This document shows, in pieces, positions 15,939 to 24,208 of a stretch of DNA of 64,000 nt. The notes under the pieces were generated by a model. That model was given only the letters and a program-made list of their open reading frames with translations. It did not search any database and was not told the origin of the DNA. Each line of letters begins with the position of its first letter. Position 1 is the stretch's first letter. Source of the stretch: Tuwongella immobilis (GTDB taxonomy: Bacteria; Planctomycetota; Planctomycetia; Gemmatales; Gemmataceae); assembly GCF_901538355.1 (NCBI RefSeq), contig NZ_LR593887.1, positions 186,001 to 250,000 of the forward strand, in the 5' to 3' direction. Both the position numbers and the translations under genes were made by a program.

Positions 15939-18900
15939 ATGAACCGACCCACCCCCCCTCGTGGCAATCGCCTCACGGTTGAATCGCTGGAAACTCGTGA
16001 AGTCCTGTCGACGACACAGAGTTTCAACTTTGAGATGCCCACGGCACCGGCGTTGCCGTTGGATTGGTCCACCTGGAGCAGCCAAGCCAGTCAGCCTACC
16101 GGCGGCTATGTCACCAGCACCGTGCGGGCGACCAGTGGGGTGCAATCGCTGGCGAGCACTGGCAATAGCACACTTTCCGCGCGATTCTGGCAAAATGGAC
16201 TCCACCCGTCGGATGTCGTCATTTCCGCCAATGTCCGCGTCGATTCGCTCATTCCCACGGAATTATTCACCCGCGGCAGCAATCTCGGCAGTGCCACCCC
16301 CACCTATTATGGCGTTTCGGTGGTGCGGGGAACTCAACTCGAATTGTTCTCGATGGTCAACGGCCAGCGCACCGTCTTGGCCACGCTGAAAACCAGCAAC
16401 TATCTCAGCGGCGTCTGGATGCGAATCAGCCTGCGCACGGAAGGGCCGCAGATTAGCGTGCGGGCTCAGCGCTTGGATACCCAACAATGGCTGACCAACA
16501 CGGGCACCTGGGCGACGCTGGCCAGTGACGCCATCCGCCTGAGTGATCGCACCATCAGCGGCGATGGCCATGTCGGGGTGGCGCGGCCGAATTCGTACAG
16601 CGGAACCGTCTACCTGGATGATCTGGAAATCCGCTCCATTGGCATTCCGGATCGCGTGGAAAATTTCGATAGCGACCCGCTTGGCCAAGTCCCCAGCGAC
16701 TGGCGAAGTTTCAACAGCTCCTCGACCACGGGCAACGGATTCCGTGTCGATGGCAGTGGCACCGCGACCAGCGGCGGCCAAACGCTGATTTCCACGGGCC
16801 GCTCCAACGAAACCTCCCGAGCGTGGCTCGATGCATCGCAGTCGCCGAATGTCGAAATTAGCTCCGCTCTGTTTCTAGACTCGCTACTGCCCGCCCAAAT
16901 GATTGTTCGCGGGCAAGGGCTGGATACCAATGCCCCGACGTATTATGCCGCCACGTTGACCCGCGGGTTGAACCTGCAAATCGTTAAAGTCGAAAATGGT
17001 GCCGAAACCGTCATCGGCTCCCTGCGATCGGTCGGCTATTTCAGCGGTCGCTGGGTGCGCGTCAACATGGTTGCCGAGGGCGATCAACTCCGCGTCCGCA
17101 TTCAGCGGTTAGACACCAATCAATGGCTGAATTCCAGCGGGCAATGGCAGACTGCCGAAACCGTGGCCCTGCAAGTGACCGACCGCAGTATCGTCAATGG
17201 CGGCGATGTCGGGCTGGGACGCAAGGCCCAATACGCGGGCACACTGCGATTCGATGACTTCGTTCTGCTCGGCCACCAAGCCGATGTCGATGATCCGGTG
17301 GTGGTCATCAACACGCCTGCGCCGAACGTGACCGCTGCGGGCAGTGTGACCGTTTCCGCGTCTGTGACCGATCCCGGCGGGGTGCAGCGGGTCGAATTTC
17401 TGCTCAACGGCGTGGTGCGAGCCACCATGTTGCAGGGGCCGTTTTCGTGGACGTTCGATAGCCGTGGCCTGCCCGATGGCACCTACACGCTGATGGTGCG
17501 AGCGTATGATCGCTCCGGGAACATCGGCGTCAGCACGCAGACGCTGCGATTGGATAATTCCAGCCAGCGGCCGGCGATTCCCGAAATCCCCCGCAAATAC
17601 TCGCATATTCGAGTGGCACAACTCGCCTACAGCGCCACCCCGGTGGGCGAATTCGAAGCGGAATTGTACCGCACCAGCATCGATTTGGTCGTAGCCAGCC
17701 AGCGATTCTTCGACACCTTCGAGGCCGCATCGCCAGATACGCCCAAGCTGGTCTATACCAACTTGTCGAATCTGTATCTGAATCTGCTGACCGATTGGCT
17801 CGCGTATGCCGATTCCAAGGGCGTTTCGCGGGAAGAAGCGTTCTATCATGTGGAGCAAGCGACGGCGTTCTTCGGTGATAGTCCATCGTCGGTGCCGGTG
17901 ACGTGGCTGTGGAATGCGGCCCGTGGTTCGGCCAATCCCGCCAGTTGGCAAAGCGGCATGACCGATCTGCTCAACGCCAGCCGAGGGGTGAATTCGGATG
18001 CAATCGCCTTTGGTGCGCTCAACGAAGCTGTCTACCTGGGCTACACCGACAAGTTCAACGAACTCAATCTCACGGTGCAGAAAGCGGCTCAATTCGGCTG
18101 GAGCGGCATTGTCGAATATGTTTCCGCCGTCGATGCCCAGGGGAATCCCACCCAGTGGAAATCGTTGTTTGTCCGCGATACCACCGGCGGTCTGACGCGA
18201 TCCGGCCAATGGCGATTCGACCCACCCGCCGATTGGGTGGCATCCTCGATCAATGGCAGTGCCCGATTGTTCCATCTGCGGGTGCGGACGATGAGCGGCG
18301 ATTCCAGCGTCGCCCCCGTTGCTGGCACGATTTTCACGCCCGATTATGTGCAAGCGACCCGCGTGAATGGGCAAATTCGCGGCACGATTCCCGCATTTGA
18401 TCGCGCTGCCGATCTGGACGGGGACGGCTTTTTGAACGACCGCGAATATGCGGGCCGCGCCGCCGGGAAAGATGCCCGGTTTGATTATCAATCGCGGGTG
18501 TTTTATCCCGCTTACGGGCAGATGCGGTTTGTCGTGAATCCCAGCTCGAAAGCGGTGCGGGATTGGTTTGTGGACCGCCACGTGGCCGAGGCCGAACAGA
18601 TCGGCGAACTCGATGGCTTCTTTGTGGATAATTCCAACGGGCGGCTCATTATCAGCGGCATTGCCCTCCGCGAATCGACCGCATCGTATGCCCTCGATTA
18701 CAGCGGCTTACTCGGCGAATTGAGCCAAGCCTTGCAGCCCCGGTGGTTGTTGGCCAACACATCGCCAGCCGTCGCGGAGACCGATAACGTCGTCCGCCAG
18801 ACTGCCGCCACCATGGAAGAATTCGCCATTCGGGCGGAAAATCATAGCTGGCAGATGTTCCAAAATACGGCCAACATGGTCCAACGGCGGCTCTCGCTGC

Positions 18901-19382
18901 TCTCCCCCACGCCGTATGTCATTCTCGATTCCGTTGCATCGACCGAGGCGAATCAGACCAATCCCGATACGCTCATGGCGACGTTGGCGTATTACTATCT
19001 GATTGGCGATGCCGATCGCACCTTCTTGATGCTGTTCGGCGGCCAGAATCCCTCGACCACCTGGAAGGAACACTGGACCGACGCGATTCGCTACGATGTC
19101 GGGCAAGCGCTCGATACCTGGTCGCAGTTCGCTTCCGGGGCCGATCCCACGAATTCCCGGTTGGAATATCGCATCTACCAACGCAATTATCAGAATGCGT
19201 TGGTGCTGTATAAACCGCTCTCGTTCGGCAGCAATGTCACGGGGCAACTTGGCGGCAACACCAGTACCACGCACCAACTCAACGGCCAATATCGCGAGTT
19301 GCGTTCCGATGGCACGCTGGGGCCGGTTGTCTCGTCGATCACCTTGGCCAATGGGCGGGGCGCGGTGATGGTTCGGGCGTGA
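15939..19382 (+). CDS. Exported multi-domain protein: LEPR-XLL-like N-terminus, duplicated LamG-like domains, Ig-like domain, glycosidase-like module
   Basis: AAGGA eight bases before ATG fixes the start (1147 residues). The N-terminal LTVESLETREVLS is the planctomycete LEPR-XLL-type segment. Residues about 25-230 and 240-445 are two copies of one domain: VDSLIPTELFTRG...TYYGVSVVRG matches VDSLLPAQMIVRG...TYYAATLTRG, and IQRLDTNQWLNSSGQW matches AQRLDTQQWLTNTGTW, consistent with concanavalin-like carbohydrate binding. An Ig-like domain follows (about 450-535: VEFLLNGVV...DGTYTLMVRAYDRSGN). The remaining 600 residues resemble the putative glycoside hydrolase family PF14885 (VFYPAYGQMRFVVNPSSKAVRDWFVD, then GFFVDNSN). 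Carbohydrate binding and cleavage at the surface is an inference; catalytic residues were not assigned. Confidence 0.72.
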   Translation: MNRPTPPRGNRLTVESLETREVLSTTQSFNFEMPTAPALPLDWSTWSSQASQPTGGYVTSTVRATSGVQSLASTGNSTLSARFWQNGLHPSDVVISANVRVDSLIPTELFTRGSNLGSATPTYYGVSVVRGTQLELFSMVNGQRTVLATLKTSNYLSGVWMRISLRTEGPQISVRAQRLDTQQWLTNTGTWATLASDAIRLSDRTISGDGHVGVARPNSYSGTVYLDDLEIRSIGIPDRVENFDSDPLGQVPSDWRSFNSSSTTGNGFRVDGSGTATSGGQTLISTGRSNETSRAWLDASQSPNVEISSALFLDSLLPAQMIVRGQGLDTNAPTYYAATLTRGLNLQIVKVENGAETVIGSLRSVGYFSGRWVRVNMVAEGDQLRVRIQRLDTNQWLNSSGQWQTAETVALQVTDRSIVNGGDVGLGRKAQYAGTLRFDDFVLLGHQADVDDPVVVINTPAPNVTAAGSVTVSASVTDPGGVQRVEFLLNGVVRATMLQGPFSWTFDSRGLPDGTYTLMVRAYDRSGNIGVSTQTLRLDNSSQRPAIPEIPRKYSHIRVAQLAYSATPVGEFEAELYRTSIDLVVASQRFFDTFEAASPDTPKLVYTNLSNLYLNLLTDWLAYADSKGVSREEAFYHVEQATAFFGDSPSSVPVTWLWNAARGSANPASWQSGMTDLLNASRGVNSDAIAFGALNEAVYLGYTDKFNELNLTVQKAAQFGWSGIVEYVSAVDAQGNPTQWKSLFVRDTTGGLTRSGQWRFDPPADWVASSINGSARLFHLRVRTMSGDSSVAPVAGTIFTPDYVQATRVNGQIRGTIPAFDRAADLDGDGFLNDREYAGRAAGKDARFDYQSRVFYPAYGQMRFVVNPSSKAVRDWFVDRHVAEAEQIGELDGFFVDNSNGRLIISGIALRESTASYALDYSGLLGELSQALQPRWLLANTSPAVAETDNVVRQTAATMEEFAIRAENHSWQMFQNTANMVQRRLSLLSPTPYVILDSVASTEANQTNPDTLMATLAYYYLIGDADRTFLMLFGGQNPSTTWKEHWTDAIRYDVGQALDTWSQFASGADPTNSRLEYRIYQRNYQNALVLYKPLSFGSNVTGQLGGNTSTTHQLNGQYRELRSDGTLGPVVSSITLANGRGAVMVRA

Positions 19383-19410
19383 GATTGTGACGGTCCGCGC
19401 GAGCGTAGGT

Positions 19411-19436
19411 TTGAGGAAATTGGAAAATTTTCTCAA
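19411..19436 (+). terminator. Hairpin between two surface-protein genes
   Basis: TTGAGGAAATT and AATTTTCTCAA pair over 11 positions (one G-U) with loop GGAA, about 30 bases past the stop at 19382. It probably ends the glycosidase-like transcript. There is no T-run. Confidence 0.5.
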
Positions 19437-19480
19437 GCCCGTCGCGCAAGTCTCGCAGGGCGGGGGATTCCTACCGTAAA

Positions 19481-21241
19481 ATGGTAGCAGTCCCCACACC
19501 GCGAGATTCTCCCATGCTCACTCACTGGCTCCAACGCTTGATCGGCAAGGCTCCGCAGCAAGCCCCGCGCACCCAGCGGCGTTCCGCGCTCGGGGTGGAG
19601 CGGTTGGAAGATCGTGCCAATCCCGCTTCCTTTCGTGCGGATGCGTTTATCGTGACCGCGGCCGATGCCGGTGCCCCGCCGGAAGTGCGCGTGTTGGATC
19701 CGAATACTGGATCGGTGATTAGTCAATTCTTGGCCTTTGATGGATCCTTTCGCGGTGGCGTTCGGGTAACTGTGGGCGATTTCGACGGCGATGCCCTGCC
19801 GGATTTGGCGGTTGCCGCTGGGCCTGGCGGTGGGCCGATTGTCCGCGTGTTCCGTGGCTATGATGCCGCCGAATTGGTCACGTTCAACGCCTATCCCACG
19901 AATGGCAGCGACTTTACGGGCGGATTGTTTCTGGCGTCTGCCGATCTCGACGGCGACGGCCGCGATGAAATCATCACCGGCACCGGGGCTGGCGGCGGGC
20001 CGCTTGTCCGCGCCTTTGATGGCACCAATGGCCAGATGACCACGCAATTTTTGGCGTATGACCCATCGTTTATCGGTGGAGTCCGCGTGGCGGCGGGCGA
20101 TGTCGATGGCAACGGCTTGCCCGAAATCATCACGGCGGCAGGCTACGGCGGCGGACCGCATATTCAAATTTGGGGTGCTACCCGAATCGGCGATTATCGA
20201 TCCGTTGGCAGCTTTTTCGCCTATGCCCCCAGTTTCATCAATGGGCTGTATGTCACCACCGGCGATGTGAACGGTGACGGCATCGATGAAATCATCACCG
20301 GCGCGGGCATTGGTGGTGGGCCGCATGTCCGCGTGATGAGCGGCTTCAACGGCGCTCCTTATGCCGGGAATTTAGAGAGCTTTTTCGCCTACGATGCCAG
20401 TTTCACCGGGGGCGTGCGTGTCGCAGCGGCCGACCTCAACGGCGACGGTGCCGCCGAGATTATCACCACCCCCGGCCCCGGCGGCGGCAGCATCGTCCGC
20501 GTCTTCGAGGAATCGACCGCCAGCGAGTTGTCTTCGCTCCCGGCCTTTGCCGCCAATATGTTCACCGGCCTGCAGGTCGATGCCGGCGTGGGATACTCCC
20601 GATTTCCAATCACGCCCACGCAGACCATCGAACAAGCCTATCGCTATTTGCAATATGATTTGGTCCGCAGCCAACGTAATTTAGCACCGGCCAACCAAAT
20701 CACGGTCGTGAATGTCAACAATGTGAATACCGCCTATTACGGCTATGGCTTGTATCCGCCGTTTTGGGTGAACCCGTGGTTCTATGATGCACCCGCGTTA
20801 TATTGGGGAATGAACTTCTTCTACGCCCCCGATTTCTACACGGATGTCTACTTCTTCGACGAATTTAATTATTACTACGGCGCCGATTTCGTGCCCGATT
20901 ACGGGTATTATGATCCCGGCTTCTCCACGGTTCCATACGGCTATTTCGATCCGTACATCTACGATGGCGGTGCCTACTACATCGACCCCGCCGATGACGG
21001 AAGTTTCTACCTCGACCCGGCTTATGGCGATGGCTACTACGATCCGTACTACGATTCCGGCTATTATGATGATGGCTATTATTATGATGATAGCTGGGCC
21101 TATGATGATAGCGGATTCTCCGACGGCTGGTACGATGTCGGGTATTATGATGACAGCTACTACTACGACGATGGATATTACTACGACGACGGCTACTACT
21201 ACGATGATGGATATTATTACGATGACGGGTATTGGTATTAA
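19481..21241 (+). CDS. Exported FG-GAP repeat protein with Tyr/Asp-rich C-terminal tail
   Basis: The protein has 586 residues from ATG 19481; ATG 19514 (575 residues) is an equally plausible start. The N-terminus contains GVERLEDRANPASF, a LEPR-XLL-like segment. Residues about 50-370 hold six FG-GAP-type units with Ca-binding signatures (DFDGDALPD, DLDGDGRDE, DVDGNGLPE, DVNGDGIDE, DLNGDGAAE) alternating with AGPGGGP or GAGGGP turns. A short linker (about 370-425) follows. The last 159 residues (428-586) contain 46 Tyr and no Lys, Arg or His, and end in four six-residue YYYDDG-type repeats. The propeller part resembles the neighbouring protease gene's C-terminus. I do not know a named family for the tail. 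Confidence 0.78.
   Translation: MVAVPTPRDSPMLTHWLQRLIGKAPQQAPRTQRRSALGVERLEDRANPASFRADAFIVTAADAGAPPEVRVLDPNTGSVISQFLAFDGSFRGGVRVTVGDFDGDALPDLAVAAGPGGGPIVRVFRGYDAAELVTFNAYPTNGSDFTGGLFLASADLDGDGRDEIITGTGAGGGPLVRAFDGTNGQMTTQFLAYDPSFIGGVRVAAGDVDGNGLPEIITAAGYGGGPHIQIWGATRIGDYRSVGSFFAYAPSFINGLYVTTGDVNGDGIDEIITGAGIGGGPHVRVMSGFNGAPYAGNLESFFAYDASFTGGVRVAAADLNGDGAAEIITTPGPGGGSIVRVFEESTASELSSLPAFAANMFTGLQVDAGVGYSRFPITPTQTIEQAYRYLQYDLVRSQRNLAPANQITVVNVNNVNTAYYGYGLYPPFWVNPWFYDAPALYWGMNFFYAPDFYTDVYFFDEFNYYYGADFVPDYGYYDPGFSTVPYGYFDPYIYDGGAYYIDPADDGSFYLDPAYGDGYYDPYYDSGYYDDGYYYDDSWAYDDSGFSDGWYDVGYYDDSYYYDDGYYYDDGYYYDDGYYYDDGYWY
21158..21229 (+). repeat. 18-bp tandem coding repeat (4 units) encoding Y-Y-Y-D-D-G
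   Basis: Units at 21158-21175, 21176-21193, 21194-21211 and 21212-21229 encode the same hexapeptide with mixed TAT/TAC and GAT/GAC codons, so the protein repeat is kept while synonymous positions have drifted. Confidence 0.85.
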
Positions 21242-21289
21242 TCCGCCCAAAAATCGTTGACCCATCGAATCAAATCGATGCAAACTCGG

Positions 21290-21324
21290 AACGCCTCCCT
21301 CTCCCACTCGGAGAAGGGGGCGTT
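21290..21324 (+). terminator. Strong hairpin after the Tyr-rich protein gene
   Basis: AACGCCTCCCTCTCC and GGAGAAGGGGGCGTT pair over 15 positions with two mismatched or wobble pairs and loop CACTC, 50 bases past the stop, followed by a modestly T-containing stretch. A Rho-independent terminator is the simplest reading. Confidence 0.6.
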
Positions 21325-21460
21325 TCGCCGTTTCAGGGCCGTGGAATCCATCTTCGCAAATTCGATTTTGCAGAAGAATTTCTGTTGACAGAATATTCGC
21401 GTTTCGACAATTCTAATCAGTGTTCATCACGAAGCAGAGTCGCAACGCAGGAGTTTCGTC

Positions 21461-24031
21461 ATGGGGTGTGCGGATTGTCGTTCGGTTCGGTTGCTGGGGA
21501 TGGTAGAGCCGCTCGAAGACCGGATCACGCCCTCTGGCCCGGATTTGATCTCGAATACCGAGGTTTCTCCCTATCGGCGTGTGGTGCAGATTGAGACGGT
21601 CTGGGACTCTGATGGCAACGGCCGAATTAGCGATGGCGATTTTTTCAGCCAAGGCTCCGGGGCGATGATCGGTCGCAACGCGGTGCTGTCGGCCGCCCAT
21701 GTGCTGTACAGCGAGGATCTCGGTGGATGGTACGATTGGGCCTTTGTGCATCCCGGTCGCGATGGCCGCTACGATCGCCCGTATGGCGAGGTGCAGGTGG
21801 TCGAGACGACCGTTCCAAGTCAATATGTGAATGGCGATAACCGATACGATATTGCCGTGTTAGAATTAGACCGCAATATCGGCGATTATACCGGCTGGTT
21901 TGGTTATGGATATTTGTCGGGATCGGAGATGACGGCGTTGGCCGCTCGTGGCGTGGCCGAGGGCAAACTCGATCAATATCTCCCATTTTTGCCTCAAAAT
22001 GTCCGCGATGGTCTGGCCGATGTGTACAACGTCGGCGTGGATGTTGGGACGCAAATTTATGACGGCTTAACGGGCTTATTATCACTCACTTCCAGCGATC
22101 GAATCGCGGATGTCAAAGTCTATCATTATCCTGGAGAGTACGACTTTTCTGGCGAGCAGATGCACGTTTCATATGCCGATGAAGATGATGGCCCCATCTT
22201 TGCCTACGATGCATATACCATTTATGCAGATATGGAAAATTTGTGGACTTCCGGCGGCTCAAGCGGCAGTCCGTTAGTGGTGACTTCTCCCGGATCATTA
22301 GGCGGTCTCATCATCGGTGTGCTTTCGCGTGGGGATCGCACGGAGCCGGGGGGATCTGGAATCGATCAATATACGCGGATTGATGATGATTATTTTAATT
22401 TCATCGGTTCCGTGATCAGCGAAATGGGCAATCCCAATGATCGCCCGGAATTGGTCAGTGCGGACGCCTGGAATGGCGTGCGTGAGGGGAGTTCCCCGAC
22501 TCAGTTGACCTATGATGAAGGCGAATCGACTCCCGTTTCCATTGGCGTGCGCAATGTTGGCACCGCGACGGCATTCAACGTGAAAGTGCGATTTGCCCTC
22601 TCCAAAAATGCCCGGTTTGGCTCGGATGATATTCTGTTAGGCACCGGCACCATCGCTCGGATCGATCCGTTTACGACCGAAACCTTAAATATCGATCTCA
22701 CATTCCCCGATGGTGCCGATGATTCCGGCTGGCGGATTGTCTATAAGATTGATCCCTCCAATGCCATTTCGGAATATGGCACCGAGTTGGAAAACTATGC
22801 ATATCGGGATCGCTTCAACCGCCCGAATGATACCAATTTCGGTCTCAATTATGGGCAGGAACTGAACTATCGCTACACGATTCTCAATACCATCACATCC
22901 GGGTTTGGATTAACGGGAAATAGTTATGTGAGCGATCCGGATGATAATGATTTGTTCCTGTATGGGCAATCGATTGTTCGGCCGCAGTTTTCGGCCATTT
23001 CTGCGGAAGGATCATTCGAGGAACAGTTGCGGGAACTGCGCAATAGTCCGTTTCATCCGCGAGCGGTGTTGAATCGCGTCGGGGCAGAAGAATTTGCCGT
23101 CTCGTCGGATTCGCTGGGCGAGGTGCAATTGCTCAATTCCGATGGCAGCACGCGGTTTACGCTCACGCCGTTTGCGAATTCGCAGCCGGGCGTGCGGGTC
23201 GCATCCGCCGATTTCAACGGCGATGGCGTGGCGGATCTGGTCGTCGGCACCGCTCCAGGACAAGCCACCCGCGTGCAGATTTTCGATGGCGTGACCCAAG
23301 CGGTACTGTTTTCGTTGGATGTGTTCGAAGCCTCCTTTTTGGGGGGAGTCTTCGTCGCGGCGGGCGATCTGAACGGCGATGGCCGCGCCGATTTGGCGAT
23401 TACGCCGGATCAGGGCGGCGGGCCGCGCGTGCGCATTTTCAGCGGCGATGGCTTCATTCAGTTGGCCGATTTCTTTGCCATTGAGGATCCGAATTTCTTT
23501 GGCGGGGCACGTGCCGCACTCGGAGACATCAACGGGGACGGCGTCGCGGATTTGGTCGTCGCGGCGGGATTCGGCGGTGGGCCTCGCGTCGCGGCATTCT
23601 CCGGACGATCGATTGCGGGCAGCTCGCCGGAAAAGTTGTTCCCGGATTTTCTCGCCTTTGAAGAGGGATTGCGCAACGGCGTGTATGTCGCCGTCGGCGA
23701 TTTGGACGGCGATGGCAAAAGCGAAGTGATCGCCGGTGGTGGGCCGGGGGGCGGGCCTCGCGTGTCGGCGTTTGCCGGGGCGGATCTGCTGCAATCGGTG
23801 GTCAATCGCACGGTGAATTTCTTCGCAGGCGACCCGGAAAATCGCGGTGGGGTTCGCCTCACGGTCAAGAATCTCGACGGCGATCGACTCGCGGATTTGA
23901 TCACCGGCACCGGACCAACCGCCGCCCCGAATGTCCGCAGTTTCCGCGGCGCGGCTCTTTCCACCGACACCAGCGGCATCACCATGACCCTGGATGCCTT
24001 CGCCGGGGCCAACGGAATTTTCGTTGGCTAA
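21461..24031 (+). CDS. Exported trypsin-fold serine protease with CARDB-like and FG-GAP domains
   Basis: AGGAG seven bases before ATG sets the start (856 residues). The N-terminus carries VEPLEDRITPSG, a LEPR-XLL-like segment. The chymotrypsin-fold triad is visible: SAAH (His80), YDIAVLELD (Asp130) and SGGSSGSP (Ser268), a pattern closest to V8/glutamyl endopeptidase-like enzymes. About 70 extra residues lie between the Asp and Ser strands (about 145-215). A CARDB-like beta domain follows (about 345-450: STPVSIGVRNVGTATAFNVKV). From about 570 to 850 come FG-GAP blades (DFNGDGVADLVVG, DLNGDGRADLAI, DINGDGVADLVV, DLDGDGKSEVI). It is likely a cell-surface or secreted protease held by its propeller. 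It is the third gene of the LEPR-type cluster. Confidence 0.82.
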   Translation: MGCADCRSVRLLGMVEPLEDRITPSGPDLISNTEVSPYRRVVQIETVWDSDGNGRISDGDFFSQGSGAMIGRNAVLSAAHVLYSEDLGGWYDWAFVHPGRDGRYDRPYGEVQVVETTVPSQYVNGDNRYDIAVLELDRNIGDYTGWFGYGYLSGSEMTALAARGVAEGKLDQYLPFLPQNVRDGLADVYNVGVDVGTQIYDGLTGLLSLTSSDRIADVKVYHYPGEYDFSGEQMHVSYADEDDGPIFAYDAYTIYADMENLWTSGGSSGSPLVVTSPGSLGGLIIGVLSRGDRTEPGGSGIDQYTRIDDDYFNFIGSVISEMGNPNDRPELVSADAWNGVREGSSPTQLTYDEGESTPVSIGVRNVGTATAFNVKVRFALSKNARFGSDDILLGTGTIARIDPFTTETLNIDLTFPDGADDSGWRIVYKIDPSNAISEYGTELENYAYRDRFNRPNDTNFGLNYGQELNYRYTILNTITSGFGLTGNSYVSDPDDNDLFLYGQSIVRPQFSAISAEGSFEEQLRELRNSPFHPRAVLNRVGAEEFAVSSDSLGEVQLLNSDGSTRFTLTPFANSQPGVRVASADFNGDGVADLVVGTAPGQATRVQIFDGVTQAVLFSLDVFEASFLGGVFVAAGDLNGDGRADLAITPDQGGGPRVRIFSGDGFIQLADFFAIEDPNFFGGARAALGDINGDGVADLVVAAGFGGGPRVAAFSGRSIAGSSPEKLFPDFLAFEEGLRNGVYVAVGDLDGDGKSEVIAGGGPGGGPRVSAFAGADLLQSVVNRTVNFFAGDPENRGGVRLTVKNLDGDRLADLITGTGPTAAPNVRSFRGAALSTDTSGITMTLDAFAGANGIFVG

Positions 24032-24139
24032 TCGCACGAGCCGCTCGTGGGAGGCGATCACGGAAAATCACCCGTACCGAGATGCAGCCTCCCCCGAGCG
24101 GAACGCTTCAAGTTCGGAATGAATCCCAACAAACACGCA

Positions 24140-24183
24140 CACCGCGAAGGCGAATTCCAGAATTTGGAATCGGCTTCGCGGTG
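24140..24183. terminator. Bidirectional terminator hairpin between convergent genes
   Basis: Outer arms CACCGCGAAG / CTTCGCGGTG pair perfectly (10 bp), and an inner stem ATTCCA / TGGAAT stacks inside. It sits between the stops of the protease gene (24031, plus) and the sugar dehydrogenase (24209, minus), so it can serve both. Confidence 0.62.
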
Positions 24184-24208
24184 CTGGATTGTCAACCGGC
24201 GGCAATCC

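Noticed and set aside
17109-18581. Minus-strand frame of 490 codons
   Set aside because: Antisense of the glycosidase-like gene; composition is His/Ile/Gly-rich and no motif is present.
21379-21393. TTGACA with overlapping TTCTGT/ACAGAA symmetry upstream of the protease gene
   Set aside because: The hexamer matches a -35 box perfectly, but no -10 box lies at 15-19 bases, so it was not called a promoter.
23012-24061. Minus-strand frame of 349 codons
   Set aside because: Antisense of the protease's FG-GAP region; the regular repeats it shows mirror the FG-GAP repeats.
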